A stretch of DNA of 64,000 bases from an uncultured Lachnospiraceae bacterium (GCA_902801515.1 CADCII010000013.1:1-64000); one strand, 5' to 3'; numbered from the stretch's first letter, positions 53,516 through 62,817 are shown. The notes: generated from the letters alone by a model not told the origin. Made by a program: numbers and translations.

Positions 53516-54151
53516 TCAATCTCCTTCTTTTGTTAGTTCTTTCAGGTCTCTCTGTATCTTCCTGATAAAAGACATATTACTGCTGGCACGAAGCCTCTGC
53601 GCGCGGATCAGACAATTCAGCTCCTGCGCACACTCATCCGCGTCTTCATTTACGATAATATAATCGTACTGTTCAACGCCGGCCGCCTCCTCGGCAGCTC
53701 TCTTCATACGCTTCAGGATCACTTCCTCCGTCTCGGTTCCCCTGCCGGTCAGCCGTTCCTTCAGCGTCTTTGCAGAAGGCGGAAGCATATAGATCAGGAT
53801 CGCTTCCGGAACCTTCTTCTTGATATTGAGCGCACCCTGGATCTCAATCTCCAGGATCACGTCAAACCCCTCTTCCAGTTTCCTGTCGACATAAGCCTTC
53901 GGAGTGCCGTAATAATTGCCCACATAGCAGGCATGCTCCAGCAGTTCATCGCCAGCGATCATCTGCTCGAAACGCTCTTTTGAAATGAAGAAATAATGCA
54001 CGCCGTCCACTTCACCCGGACGCGGTTCTCTTGTCGTTGCAGAGACCGAATATGCATATCCCTCATGAGTCTCAAAAAGAGACTTCAGCACAGTACCTTT
54101 TCCGACGCCGGCAAAACCCGACAGTACGATAAGACTTCCTCTTGTCTTCAT
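53516..54151 (-). CDS. gmk: Guanylate kinase
   Basis: Phosphorylates GMP to GDP with ATP. The 211 residues begin with a P-loop in SGFAGVGKGTVLK, then the GMP-binding SVSATTREPRPGEVDGVHYFF, and LIYMLPPSAKTLKERL with RGTETEE in the lid. Normal length. It lies between remA and rpoZ. Confidence 0.96.
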   Translation of the reverse strand: MKTRGSLIVLSGFAGVGKGTVLKSLFETHEGYAYSVSATTREPRPGEVDGVHYFFISKERFEQMIAGDELLEHACYVGNYYGTPKAYVDRKLEEGFDVILEIEIQGALNIKKKVPEAILIYMLPPSAKTLKERLTGRGTETEEVILKRMKRAAEEAAGVEQYDYIIVNEDADECAQELNCLIRAQRLRASSNMSFIRKIQRDLKELTKEGD

Positions 54152-54190
54152 GAACAGCCGTCTCCTTATAGGTGCCCGTCAGCAGATTAT

Positions 54191-54448
54191 TCACCCGATC
54201 AGGGAAGGTGTGTTTCCCAGACGCTTGCCGATCGTATCCGGAACCAGGCTCGAAAGTACGATCTGGTCACCCTCGCACACGATCACGGCCTTGGTCTTCC
54301 TTCCGGCCGTGGCGTCAACGACACGGTCCTGCTCCTTCGCCCTCTGGACAAGGCGCTTGATCGGCGCACCGTCCGGACTGACGATGGAAATGATCTTGTC
54401 GGAATTGACAAGGTTCCCGAAACCGACATTGATAAACTGATTATTCAA
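54191..54448 (-). CDS. remA: RemA/DUF370 regulatory protein
   Basis: Small DNA-binding protein of the RemA family, a known activator of biofilm matrix genes in Bacillus. The 85 residues contain FINVGFGNLVNSDKIISIVSPDGAPIKR in the core (not quoted beyond this), DATAGRKTKAVIVCEGDQ and a conserved C-terminus. It overlaps the end of yicC by 8 nt and precedes gmk, the usual setting. Confidence 0.95.
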   Translation of the reverse strand: MNNQFINVGFGNLVNSDKIISIVSPDGAPIKRLVQRAKEQDRVVDATAGRKTKAVIVCEGDQIVLSSLVPDTIGKRLGNTPSLIG

Positions 54449-55319
54449 TATTCTGTACCTGCTCCCTGATCTTCTCGATGCCGGTCTTCAAATCGATAGC
54501 GATATTACTGGTCTCAAGGTCATTTGCCTTGGAAAGGATCGTATTCGCTTCCCTGTTCATCTCCTGGGCAATGAAATCCAGTTTCCTTCCGATGTCGGAG
54601 CCCTTCTCGAGTTCCTTCTTCATCGCGTCGATATGACTCTTAAGCCTTACCGTCTCCTCATCCGTCGCCAGCTTATCCGCAAACAGGACAACCTCAGCCG
54701 CCAGACGGCTCTCATCGATCTGATTGTCCCCGAGGATATCCGCGATCTTTTCCTTAAGACGGTTCTCATACGCCGCCAGGATCTCCGGATAGCGGGTCTC
54801 TATCTGCTCAACACTCGCTTTCAGAGCATCCAGCTTCGCGGTCATATCCTTCTTCAGGTTCACACCCTCAGCCGTCCTGGTCTCGACAAGCATCTCAAGC
54901 GCCGTATCCAGCGCTGTTCGCAGAATCGACCAGACCTCTTCCTCATTCATGGAATCTTCCTTCAGACGGAAGATCTCCGGCTGCGCGCCAAGCCTGGCAG
55001 CAGTAAGGTCGTTGGTCAGATTAAACCTCTGCGCCATACGCTCGTAGGCATCCACATATTCCTGCGCCAGATGCTCATTGAACTGAAGATCATAATTAAC
55101 ATCGCCGATGATCTGGTAAGTGACAAAGACATCAACCTTGCCTCTTCCGAGATACTTCTTGATCTCGGAGCGGATCGAAGTGTCCATGAAAGCATATTCC
55201 TTCGGAATCCGGACATTCGCATCCAGATAACGGTGATTGACACTCTTGATCTCGACAATAAACTTCAGAGTCTCCCCTGCATATTCACCCCGGCCAAAAC
55301 CGGTCATACTTTTGATCAT
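54441..55319 (-). CDS. yicC: YicC/YloC-family endoribonuclease
   Basis: Stress-linked ribonuclease family; the Bacillus member YloC is reported to be an endoribonuclease. The 292-residue protein starts MIKSMTGFGRGEY, the universal family beginning, and contains VEIKSVNHRYLDANVRIP and, at the C-terminus, LDFIAQEMNREANTILSKA. The frame upstream is open for 42 codons but contains the promoter, so the ATG at 55319 was chosen. It heads the yicC-remA-gmk-rpoZ-rimO-pgsA transcript. Confidence 0.94.
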   Translation of the reverse strand: MIKSMTGFGRGEYAGETLKFIVEIKSVNHRYLDANVRIPKEYAFMDTSIRSEIKKYLGRGKVDVFVTYQIIGDVNYDLQFNEHLAQEYVDAYERMAQRFNLTNDLTAARLGAQPEIFRLKEDSMNEEEVWSILRTALDTALEMLVETRTAEGVNLKKDMTAKLDALKASVEQIETRYPEILAAYENRLKEKIADILGDNQIDESRLAAEVVLFADKLATDEETVRLKSHIDAMKKELEKGSDIGRKLDFIAQEMNREANTILSKANDLETSNIAIDLKTGIEKIREQVQNIE

Positions 55320-55364
55320 ATCGAAGTAAGCCCTTCTCTGCCTGAACATAATGATACAGAAAAC

Positions 55365-55394
55365 ATTATATGTCAATAAAGAATACAAAGTCAA
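55365..55394 (-). promoter_or_regulatory. Predicted promoter for yicC and downstream genes
   Basis: On the minus strand TTGACT (55389-55394), an 18-nt spacer and a perfect TATAAT (55365-55370); the start site would give a leader of about 40 nt. Confidence 0.8.
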
Positions 55395-55409
55395 ATGAAG
55401 TAAGTATTC

Positions 55410-55438
55410 TTGATTCGCTATGACAGGTGTGCTAGATT
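55410..55438 (+). promoter_or_regulatory. Predicted promoter for rqcH
   Basis: TTGATT (55410-55415), a 17-nt spacer and TAGATT (55433-55438), about 35 nt before the rqcH ATG and divergent from the yicC promoter. Confidence 0.5.
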
Positions 55439-55472
55439 CTATCATATGCTTTTAAGAAAGGACTTAACACAT

Positions 55473-57245
55473 ATGGCTCTTGACGGCATTACCGTTGCCA
55501 ACATCGTACACGAATTAAATACAGCGCTTGCCGGATCCAGGATCAATAAGATCACACAGCCTGAACCCGATGAGATCATGCTGACGGTCAGAACAATGGA
55601 CGGCCAGAAACGTCTGCTTATGTCTGCGTCAGCTTCACTCCCGCTGATCTACTTTACAGATAAAAATAAACTCAGCCCCATGACTGCTCCGAATTTCTGC
55701 ATGCTTCTTCGCAAGCACATCGGCAGCGGCAAGATCCTGCGCGTGTGGCAGCCATCTCTGGAGCGCATCATTCATTTTGAGATTGAACACTATGATGAGA
55801 TGGGCGATCTGCGCAGGAAGGATCTGATCCTTGAACTTATGGGAAAGTACTCAAACCTGATCTTCTGCAATGAAGAAGGTATGATCCTTGATTCGATCAA
55901 GCATATCAGCGCCCAGACTTCTTCTGTCAGAGAGGTTCTTCCCGGCAGGGAATACTTTATCCCCCAGACGCAGGAGAAACTCGATCCGACTGATCTGTCA
56001 GAGCAGGAATTCCTGCAGGCCGTTTTCTCTAAACCGCTTCCGCTCTCAAAGGCAATCTACTCCACTTACACCGGCATCAGCCCTGTCATGGCTGAAGAAG
56101 TGTGTTACAGGGCAAGCATTGAATCAGACCAGAGCGCAAGGGAGATCCCGGAAACTGCACAGCTGCATCTGCTGCGGATCTTCTCCGAACTGATGGAAGA
56201 TGTCAGGAACGGTCATTTCACACCAGCTATCTTCTATGATGAATCCGGGATCCCGGTGGAGTTTGCCTCGGAGCCTCTGACTATGTACAGGGATTATAAA
56301 TCCGTGCAATTCCCGACCGTTTCCGAATTACTTGAAACCTACTACGCACAGAGGAACGCGGCAAACCGCATACGTCAGAAGTCTGCAGATCTTCGGCATA
56401 TCGTCAACACGATCCTGGAACGCGAGTCCAGAAAGCTTGACCTGCAGCACCGGCAGCTTAAAGACACTGAAAAGCGCGAAAAGTTCCGCATCTACGGAGA
56501 ACTGCTCCATACTTACGGATACAGTGCACAGCCTGGTGACAGGTTCATCACTGTGCCCAACTACTATGATGACAATAAAGAGGTTAAAATCCCTCTTGAT
56601 GAAAATAAAACCGCCTCAGAGAATGCGAAGCGGTATTTCGAAAAGTACGAGAAGCAGAAAAGAACCTTCGAAGCACTCAGTGAACTGATCGAAGAGACCA
56701 GGGCTGAAGTCGAACAGCTGGAATCCATCAAGACATTTCTTGACCAGGCGCAGACAGAGGCAGACCTCACACAGATCCGGGAAGAGCTGGTGCAATCTGA
56801 CTATATCAGAAGACATGGTCCAGACGGCGGCAAAGGCTCCGGAAAGAAAGGTGCTTCACGTCCTGAGAAGTCTCGCCCTTATCACTATCAGACAGAAGAC
56901 GGCTATGATATCTACATCGGAAAGAACAACATACAGAATGATGAACTGACCTTCCGCTTTGCCAATGCCGGTGACTGGTGGTTCCATGCCAAGAAGATGC
57001 CCGGTTCTCACGTGATCGTCAAGAGAAACAGCGATGCGCCGCTTCCTGATCGTGTATATGAACTTGCTGCTTCAGCCGCTGCATACTACTCAGCTGGCCG
57101 CAATGCAGACAAAGTTGAGATTGACTATGTCCAGCGCCGGGAAGTCAAGAAACCAAACGGTTCAAAACCAGGGTTTGTCGTGTATTACACAAACTATTCG
57201 ATGGTTGCAAAACCGGACATTTCAAAGCTGATTCTCATAAATTGA
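55473..57245 (+). CDS. rqcH: NFACT-family ribosome quality-control protein RqcH (FbpA-like)
   Basis: Binds stalled 50S-peptidyl-tRNA complexes and directs alanine tailing of the nascent chain; older names call the family fibronectin-binding. The 590 residues have NFACT-N (MALDGITVANIVHEL... to about 130), helix-hairpin-helix and coiled-coil regions (about 180-450), and NFACT-R with DWWFHAKKMPGSHVIVK and AAYYSAGRNADKVEIDYVQRR. The D97-R98 pair needed for tailing in Bacillus RqcH reads E97-R98 here, in LERIIHF. AAAGGA precedes the ATG at 55473; the upstream in-frame codons contain the promoter. Confidence 0.93.
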   Translation: MALDGITVANIVHELNTALAGSRINKITQPEPDEIMLTVRTMDGQKRLLMSASASLPLIYFTDKNKLSPMTAPNFCMLLRKHIGSGKILRVWQPSLERIIHFEIEHYDEMGDLRRKDLILELMGKYSNLIFCNEEGMILDSIKHISAQTSSVREVLPGREYFIPQTQEKLDPTDLSEQEFLQAVFSKPLPLSKAIYSTYTGISPVMAEEVCYRASIESDQSAREIPETAQLHLLRIFSELMEDVRNGHFTPAIFYDESGIPVEFASEPLTMYRDYKSVQFPTVSELLETYYAQRNAANRIRQKSADLRHIVNTILERESRKLDLQHRQLKDTEKREKFRIYGELLHTYGYSAQPGDRFITVPNYYDDNKEVKIPLDENKTASENAKRYFEKYEKQKRTFEALSELIEETRAEVEQLESIKTFLDQAQTEADLTQIREELVQSDYIRRHGPDGGKGSGKKGASRPEKSRPYHYQTEDGYDIYIGKNNIQNDELTFRFANAGDWWFHAKKMPGSHVIVKRNSDAPLPDRVYELAASAAAYYSAGRNADKVEIDYVQRREVKKPNGSKPGFVVYYTNYSMVAKPDISKLILIN

Positions 57246-57294
57246 GTTGCATTTGTACACTTTGCTATTTTCTACTCAGGCAGTGCTTTATGGT

Positions 57295-57323
57295 TTGACA
57301 TGTGATGGACATTACTCTATTGT
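57295..57323 (+). promoter_or_regulatory. Predicted promoter for the 58-residue orphan
   Basis: A perfect TTGACA (57295-57300), a 17-nt spacer and TATTGT (57318-57323), about 25 nt upstream of the start codon. Confidence 0.65.
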
Positions 57324-57348
57324 TTACTTCAAGAGGAGGTGGTGTGTA

Positions 57349-57525
57349 ATGTCAGAAGAAACCACTATGATCCTTCACGAGATATCCACACTGAAGGACA
57401 GCATGATTCAACAATTCAAGAAAGTGGACGAACGGCTTGATAATGTAGAAGCCCTCGCAAGAGGCAATCGGATAATTCTGGAAAATGATATACGCAAGAT
57501 CAAGGATCGACTCGAAATGGCATAA
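57349..57525 (+). CDS. Small coiled-coil protein, function unknown
   Basis: 58 residues (MSEETTMILHEISTLKD... to KDRLEMA), nearly all charged and helical with a heptad-like pattern (I/L at a and d: ILHEIS, MIQQFKKVDERLDNVEAL, ILENDIRKIKDRL). It resembles the short coiled-coil segments of oligomerising proteins. The start at 57349 has an excellent GAGGAGG ribosome-binding site; the open frame upstream contains the promoter. It is framed by its own promoter and a strong terminator, a compact unit of about 230 nt. No family is recognised; it could also be a remnant of a larger gene. Confidence 0.75.
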   Translation: MSEETTMILHEISTLKDSMIQQFKKVDERLDNVEALARGNRIILENDIRKIKDRLEMA

Positions 57526-57534
57526 AGAGTAAGA

Positions 57535-57561
57535 GAACCGCCCTCTCGGGCGGTTCTTTTT
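57535..57561 (+). terminator. Intrinsic terminator of the small orphan gene
   Basis: A perfect 9-bp stem GAACCGCCC/GGGCGGTTC (57535-57543 and 57548-57556) with a TCTC loop and five T residues after it. It also faces the end of leuS and may stop transcription there from the other side. Confidence 0.92.
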
Positions 57562-57617
57562 CTCCTTAATCGTTCGGAGCCTTTCATATCTCTATAGCCC
57601 CTTTTCCGGGAAATCTC

Positions 57618-60041
57618 TTACTTCGCAACTATGTTGATGATCTTCTTCGGTACGAAGATCTCTTTAATGATGGTCTTTCCTTCCAGCTTGCTGCCGAGGG
57701 CTTCTTTTGCTTTTGCGAGTGCCTCTTCCTTGCTGACTTCTGCCGGCAGTTTGATGACTGCTCTGGTCTTGCCCATCATCTGGACCGGATACTCGATCTC
57801 ATCTTCCTTCATGGCTTCTTCGTCGAAGGTCGGCCATGCCTGATGGAATACGGAATCATCATGTCCCAGTTCTCTCCACAGTTCTTCACCGATATGCGGA
57901 GCGAACGGTGCGAGCATCTGGACTGCGTCCTCGAGGGTTGCATGGTCGATGCCGCCTTCTGCCTGGTTCAGTTTGACCAGTGTGTTCGTGTATTCCATGA
58001 ATCCGGATACGACGGTATTCAGGCTGAAGTTCTCGAATCTCTGGCTGATGGTTGCCACCATCTTGTTGTGGACACGGACCATCTCACGCGAAGGCTTGAA
58101 ATCGGTCTTGTCCTTGTTCTCCATGACCAGGTTGTAGAACCTGTTCAGGAAACGGTATACTCCGTCGATTCCTCTGTCGTCCCACTCTGCGTCCAGTTCC
58201 GGCGGACCGACGAACAGTTCGTACATACGAAGGCTGTCGCAGCCGTAGTTCTCTACCAGATCGTCCGGGCTGATGACATTGCCCTTGGACTTGGACATCT
58301 TGATACCGTTCTTGCCGGTGATCATGCCCTGGTTGAACAGCTTGGTGAACGGCTCGTCGAAGTCAACCACTCCGATGTCATAGAGGAACTTGGTCCAGAA
58401 TCTGGAATACAGCAGATGCAGGACTGCGTGCTCTACGCCGCCGATATACATATCGACCGGGAGATACTTCGCCGCGTTCTCTTTGGAGACAAGCTCCTTG
58501 TCATTGTGCGGATCTGCGTAACGCAGGAAATACCATGAAGAACCAGCCCACTGAGGCATGGTATTGGTCTCTCTCTTTGCAGGGCCGCCGCACTGCGGGC
58601 AGGTGCAGTTCACCCACTCATCCATATGTGCAAGCGGTGATTCGCCGGTATCGGTAGGCTCATAGCTCTCAACATCCGGCAGCAGGACCGGGAGATCCTT
58701 CTCCGGAACCGCAACATTGCCGCACTTCGGGCAGTGGATGATCGGGATGGGCTCGCCCCAGTATCTCTGTCTTGAGAATACCCAGTCACGCAGCTTGTAA
58801 TTGACAGTTGCGCGGCCGATTCCCATCTTCTCGACGATATGGGGAGCTTCCTTTTTCATTTCCGCACAGTCTCTGCCTGTCCAGTCGCCGGAATTGATCA
58901 GAACGCCGCTGACAGCTGTTGTAGCTTCAGTCATGTTCTCGATCTCCTTGCCGTCCTGGGAAATGACCTGGACAATCGGCAGACCGAACTTCTTGGCGAA
59001 TGCGAAGTCACGGTCATCGTGTGCCGGTACGCACATGATTGCGCCGGTACCGTAATCGGACAGTACATAGTCAGAAGTCCAGATCGGGATCTTCTCACCA
59101 TTGAGCGGATTGATGCAGTAGGATCCGGTGAACACACCGGTCTTATCCTTATCAGACACAGCCATACGGTCAACATTGGACTTGTTGGCAGCGTCGGCGA
59201 TATATTTCTCAACTTCCGCACGGGTCTCGTCAGTCGCAAGGCTCAGAGTAAGCTCATGCTCCGGGCTCAGGACCATGAAGGTCGCGCCGTACAGTGTATC
59301 CGGACGGGTAGTATAGACCTTGATCTTCTCTTCCCTTCCGTCAACCGGGAAATCAACTTCCGCGCCATAGCTCTTGCCGATCCAGTCCGTCTGCATCTTC
59401 TTGACCTTCTCCGGCCACTCAAGACGGTCCAGACCTTCCAGCAGTCTGTCGGCATACTCGGTGATCTTCAGCATCCACTGACGGAGATTCTTCTTCGTGA
59501 CAGGGGTACCGCAGCGCTCACAGCAGCCATTCACGACCTCTTCATTTGCAAGGACAGCCTTACAGCTCGGGCACCAGTTCAGCGGGAATTCCTTCTCGTA
59601 GGCAAGGCCCTTCTTGAAGAGCTGAACAAAGATCCACTGCGTCCACTTGTAATAATTCGGATCAGTGGTATCGACCTCGCGGTCCCAGTCATAGATCGCA
59701 GCGATCTGCTTGATCTGCTTCTTGATATTCTTGATGTTGGCTTCCGTGGAGATCCTCGGATGCTGGCCGGTCTTGATCGCATAGTTCTCAGCCGGCAGGC
59801 CGAATGCGTCCCATCCCATCGGGTGGATCACATAATAGCCCTGCATCATCTTATAGCGGCTCCACGCATCGGAAATGACATATCCTCTCCAGTGTCCGAC
59901 ATGCAGTCCGTTTCCGGACGGATACGGGAACATATCAAGGCAGTAATATTTCTCCTTATCGCCTTCGACATTAATAGGATGCTCTTCCCAGTCGCGGCGC
60001 CATTTTTCCTCAATCGCGCGATGGTTATAGGATATAGCCAT
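57618..60041 (-). CDS. leuS: Leucyl-tRNA synthetase
   Basis: Charges tRNA-Leu. The 807-residue class I enzyme has the HIGH-type motif in PYPSGNGLHVGHWRGY, zinc-type cysteine pairs (CPSCKA...CCERCG and CPKCG...CPQCGG), the editing domain CP1 (about 220-420), and KMSKSKGN near residue 575. GGAGG precedes the ATG at 60041; an ATG 12 codons upstream is a poorer start. The sequence before it shows a promoter but no T-box leader. Confidence 0.97.
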   Translation of the reverse strand: MAISYNHRAIEEKWRRDWEEHPINVEGDKEKYYCLDMFPYPSGNGLHVGHWRGYVISDAWSRYKMMQGYYVIHPMGWDAFGLPAENYAIKTGQHPRISTEANIKNIKKQIKQIAAIYDWDREVDTTDPNYYKWTQWIFVQLFKKGLAYEKEFPLNWCPSCKAVLANEEVVNGCCERCGTPVTKKNLRQWMLKITEYADRLLEGLDRLEWPEKVKKMQTDWIGKSYGAEVDFPVDGREEKIKVYTTRPDTLYGATFMVLSPEHELTLSLATDETRAEVEKYIADAANKSNVDRMAVSDKDKTGVFTGSYCINPLNGEKIPIWTSDYVLSDYGTGAIMCVPAHDDRDFAFAKKFGLPIVQVISQDGKEIENMTEATTAVSGVLINSGDWTGRDCAEMKKEAPHIVEKMGIGRATVNYKLRDWVFSRQRYWGEPIPIIHCPKCGNVAVPEKDLPVLLPDVESYEPTDTGESPLAHMDEWVNCTCPQCGGPAKRETNTMPQWAGSSWYFLRYADPHNDKELVSKENAAKYLPVDMYIGGVEHAVLHLLYSRFWTKFLYDIGVVDFDEPFTKLFNQGMITGKNGIKMSKSKGNVISPDDLVENYGCDSLRMYELFVGPPELDAEWDDRGIDGVYRFLNRFYNLVMENKDKTDFKPSREMVRVHNKMVATISQRFENFSLNTVVSGFMEYTNTLVKLNQAEGGIDHATLEDAVQMLAPFAPHIGEELWRELGHDDSVFHQAWPTFDEEAMKEDEIEYPVQMMGKTRAVIKLPAEVSKEEALAKAKEALGSKLEGKTIIKEIFVPKKIINIVAK

Positions 60042-60085
60042 GTCATTTTCCTCCAACGTTATTTTTAACAGCGGCAACGCTCTTA

Positions 60086-60114
60086 ATTTTATGCTTCTGA
60101 ATTTACAATGTCAA
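60086..60114 (-). promoter_or_regulatory. Predicted promoter for leuS
   Basis: On the minus strand a perfect TTGACA (60109-60114), a 17-nt spacer and TAAAAT (60086-60091), about 45 nt before the ATG. The leader is too short for a T-box element. Confidence 0.75.
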
Positions 60115-60137
60115 GAATTACAGGCGTTTCAGGCTAT

Positions 60138-61049
60138 TCATGCCTTTCCCCTGTTTGACAGATGCCTCATATTCTTACCGAGGAATGCCTGAAGGCTGTC
60201 CTGGATCCCCTTCGCCACATCCGGCTTGTTCATTGAATAAACATGCACATGGCGGATGCCGTTCGAATACAGATCAATGATCTGCTCCGCTGCAAACAGG
60301 ATGCCGGCTGCCTTCATCGCTTCCGGATCGTCTCCGAAACGGTCTGACATCGTCTTGAACCTTCTCGGGACAAAGGCTGATGACATACGTATCGCCTTGT
60401 AAATCTGCGTACTGTTCGTGATCGGCATGATGCCCGGAACCACAGGAACTGTGACTCCTCTTTCACGAAGCTGGTACAGGAAATGGAAGAACAGGTCATT
60501 GTCGAATACCATCTGGGTCGTCAGGAAGTCGACGCCTGCATCCACCTTCTCCTTGAGATGCATGATATCCTCAAGGCTTGAAGAACTCTCCGGATGGACT
60601 TCCGGATAGCACGCCCCGCCGATGCAGAAGTCATATCCGGTCTCCTTCAGTTCGCGGATCAGCTGGACCGCATGCTGGTAATCCCATTTGCTCCGGTCCT
60701 GATCCGTCATGTCGGCCGGGATATCTCCGCGAAGCGCCATGACATTCTCGATGCCTGCGTCATGGATCTTCTCGATCTGCTCCCGGACGATCTCCCTTGT
60801 GGAGGAGATACAGGTCAGATGCGCCATCATCGGCACATTGTATTTCTCCTGAATATTCCTGGCGATATCGATCGTATAGTTGCTGGTACCGCCGCCCACG
60901 CCATAAGTGACGCTCATGAAAGAAGGATGCAGCTCAGCGATCCCTTCTGTGGCGCTTCTTACAGTCTCAAATGAACTTGCTTTTTTCGGCGGAAAAACCT
61001 CGAAAGAAACCGTCAGCTGATCGCTTTTCAGTATATCTCTAATCTTCAT
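60138..61049 (-). CDS. metF: 5,10-methylenetetrahydrofolate reductase
   Basis: FAD enzyme that reduces methylene-THF to methyl-THF for methionine synthesis or the acetyl-CoA pathway. The 303 residues form one TIM-barrel domain with VSFEVFPPKK at the start, SVTYGVGGGTSNYTIDIA, NVMALRGDIPAD, and VDFLTTQMVFDN. It lies 18 nt after obgE and is probably co-transcribed. No Wood-Ljungdahl genes are visible, so the pathway cannot be fixed. Confidence 0.95.
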   Translation of the reverse strand: MKIRDILKSDQLTVSFEVFPPKKASSFETVRSATEGIAELHPSFMSVTYGVGGGTSNYTIDIARNIQEKYNVPMMAHLTCISSTREIVREQIEKIHDAGIENVMALRGDIPADMTDQDRSKWDYQHAVQLIRELKETGYDFCIGGACYPEVHPESSSSLEDIMHLKEKVDAGVDFLTTQMVFDNDLFFHFLYQLRERGVTVPVVPGIMPITNSTQIYKAIRMSSAFVPRRFKTMSDRFGDDPEAMKAAGILFAAEQIIDLYSNGIRHVHVYSMNKPDVAKGIQDSLQAFLGKNMRHLSNRGKA

Positions 61050-61067
61050 ACCTGTATTCTCCGGATA

Positions 61068-62366
61068 TTACTTAAAATACTCAAACTGCAGCTCGTACAA
61101 CTTGACTGTGTCTCCGTCTTCCACCCCAAGTTTCTCAAGTTCCTTCAGTATGCCGGTATCTTTGAGGAAATTCTGGAAGAACTGGAAGCCCTTCTCGGAT
61201 CCAAGGTTCGTATATCCCAGCATCTTCTCGACCTTCGGTCCCTCCACATGGAACATATGGGGATCCTTCGCATCCTTCCATACCTGGTAGGGAAGGTTAT
61301 TTCCGGGAATGTGTTCCTCCGGGAAATACTCCTGCTCGAATATGGTAACATCCTTCGGAACCGTCTGCAGCAGTTCATAGACCGCATAGAGCAGTTCCTT
61401 CAGGCCCTGGCCGGTAGCTGCCGATATCTCAAATATCTTAACACCTTTCGGCTCAAATTCGGCACGGATCCGTGCGATCGGATCTTCTGCCTCCTCATCA
61501 GGCTGCACCGCATCAACTTTATTTGCCGCGATGATCTGAGGCTTGTTTTCCAGAGAGACATCGTAGTTCGCAAGCTCCTCGTCGATCTTATAGATATCCT
61601 CCACAGGATCGCGCCCTTCGACCGAAGCGGCGTCAACCACATGGACCAGTATCTTGCAGCGCTCGATATGGCGGAGGAATTCATGGCCAAGGCCCGCCCC
61701 CTCACTTGCTCCCTCGATCAGTCCGGGGATATCCGCGACAATGAATCCCTGTTCGTCGCCAAGATCCACAACACCCAGATTCGGCTCCAGTGTTGTAAAA
61801 TGATAATTGGCGATCTTCGGATTCGCGTTGGAAATCCGTGAAAGCAGCGTAGACTTGCCCACATTCGGATATCCGATCAGGCCCACGTCCGCGATCACCT
61901 TCAGCTCCAGCTGGACTTCCAGCTCCCTGGCATCCTGGCCGGGCTGCGCGTAAGTCGGAGCCTGCATGGTAGAAGTTGCGTAATGCATATTTCCGTTGCC
62001 GCCTCTTCCGCCCTTCAGGATAACCTGGCGCATATTCTCGCCGGACATATCAGCTATGACTTCACCGGTACTGGCAAGCTTTACGACCGTACCTTCCGGC
62101 ACCTTGAGCGTCAGATCCTTGCCGTCGCTTCCATGCTGCCTCTTCTTCCTGCCCGGTTCACCGTCCGTCGCCGAAAACTTCCTGTGATGGCGGAACGCGA
62201 TCAGCGTCGTCAGGCCCTTGTCCACTTCAAAGATCACATCGCCCCCGCGGCCGCCATCGCCTCCATCCGGTCCTCCGTCAGGCACAAACTTCTCCCTGCG
62301 GAAACTTACATGGCCGTCACCGCCCTTGCCAGACCTTATAATTATTTTTGCTCTGTCAGCAAACAT
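61068..62366 (-). CDS. obgE: GTPase Obg/CgtA
   Basis: Ribosome-associated GTPase in large-subunit assembly and stress response. The 432-residue protein has the Gly-rich Obg domain (1-158; DGGPDGGDGGRGGDV), a G domain with GYPNVGKSTLLS, switch II in DIPGLIEGASEGAGLG, and AANKVDAV, and a C-terminal OCT domain (about 345-425). GAGGAG precedes the ATG at 62366; an upstream Met is less likely. Confidence 0.96.
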   Translation of the reverse strand: MFADRAKIIIRSGKGGDGHVSFRREKFVPDGGPDGGDGGRGGDVIFEVDKGLTTLIAFRHHRKFSATDGEPGRKKRQHGSDGKDLTLKVPEGTVVKLASTGEVIADMSGENMRQVILKGGRGGNGNMHYATSTMQAPTYAQPGQDARELEVQLELKVIADVGLIGYPNVGKSTLLSRISNANPKIANYHFTTLEPNLGVVDLGDEQGFIVADIPGLIEGASEGAGLGHEFLRHIERCKILVHVVDAASVEGRDPVEDIYKIDEELANYDVSLENKPQIIAANKVDAVQPDEEAEDPIARIRAEFEPKGVKIFEISAATGQGLKELLYAVYELLQTVPKDVTIFEQEYFPEEHIPGNNLPYQVWKDAKDPHMFHVEGPKVEKMLGYTNLGSEKGFQFFQNFLKDTGILKELEKLGVEDGDTVKLYELQFEYFK

Positions 62367-62436
62367 AGCACTCCTCTTTATTTCAATCAATTCAATGACT
62401 TTTATTTCACCAAATTACAGATATCGTCACGGTTAT

Positions 62437-62468
62437 GAAAAAAGATGCGAATACCCGAAGTATCCGCA
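62437..62468 (-). terminator. Intrinsic terminator after rpmA
   Basis: Read on the minus strand, stem TGCGGATAC/GTATTCGCA (one wobble) with a small TTCG-type loop is followed by TCTTTTTT. It closes the rplU-prp-rpmA transcript before obgE. Confidence 0.85.
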
Positions 62469-62494
62469 CCCCTCTCGAAAAACAATGTTCAGGC

Positions 62495-62797
62495 TTACTC
62501 AGCAGCAGCCTCAGTCTCTTCTCTAACAATGATGGAGACCTGCTTGCGATACTTGCCAAGTCTGTGGAAATGAACAACTCCGTCTGCCTTTGCATACAGA
62601 GTATCATCCTTGCCGAGGCCTACGTTCTCACCCGGATGGATATGAGTTCCACGCTGTCTGTAAAGAATGTTGCCAGCCTTAACAAACTGTCCGTCCGCTC
62701 TCTTAGCGCCAAGTCTCTTGGACTCGGAATCACGGCCGTTCTTAGTGGAACCGACACCTTTCTTATGAGCGAAGAACTGAAGGTTCATGTTAAGCAT
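62495..62797 (-). CDS. rpmA: Ribosomal protein bL27 with Prp-cleaved N-terminal extension
   Basis: Large-subunit protein near the peptidyl-transferase centre. The 100 residues start [20 protein letters not shown], the Firmicute form in which the first nine or so residues (up to QFF) are removed by the protease Prp so the mature N-terminus can reach the active site. The body has [13 protein letters not shown]-type residues and GTHIHPG. A GGGAGG site precedes the ATG. The protease gene lies just upstream. Confidence 0.97.
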   Translation of the reverse strand: MLNMNLQFFAHKKGVGSTKNGRDSESKRLGAKRADGQFVKAGNILYRQRGTHIHPGENVGLGKDDTLYAKADGVVHFHRLGKYRKQVSIIVREETEAAAE

Positions 62798-62817
62798 AAT
62801 AAATACCTCCCGTAATT

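Noticed and set aside
58839-60068. 409-codon open frame opposite leuS
   Set aside because: Complement of a certain tRNA synthetase gene; leucine/isoleucine/arginine-biased shadow translation.
60042-60137. T-box leader before leuS
   Set aside because: The leader is only about 45 nt and lacks the T-box sequence or specifier hairpin; a simple promoter is present.
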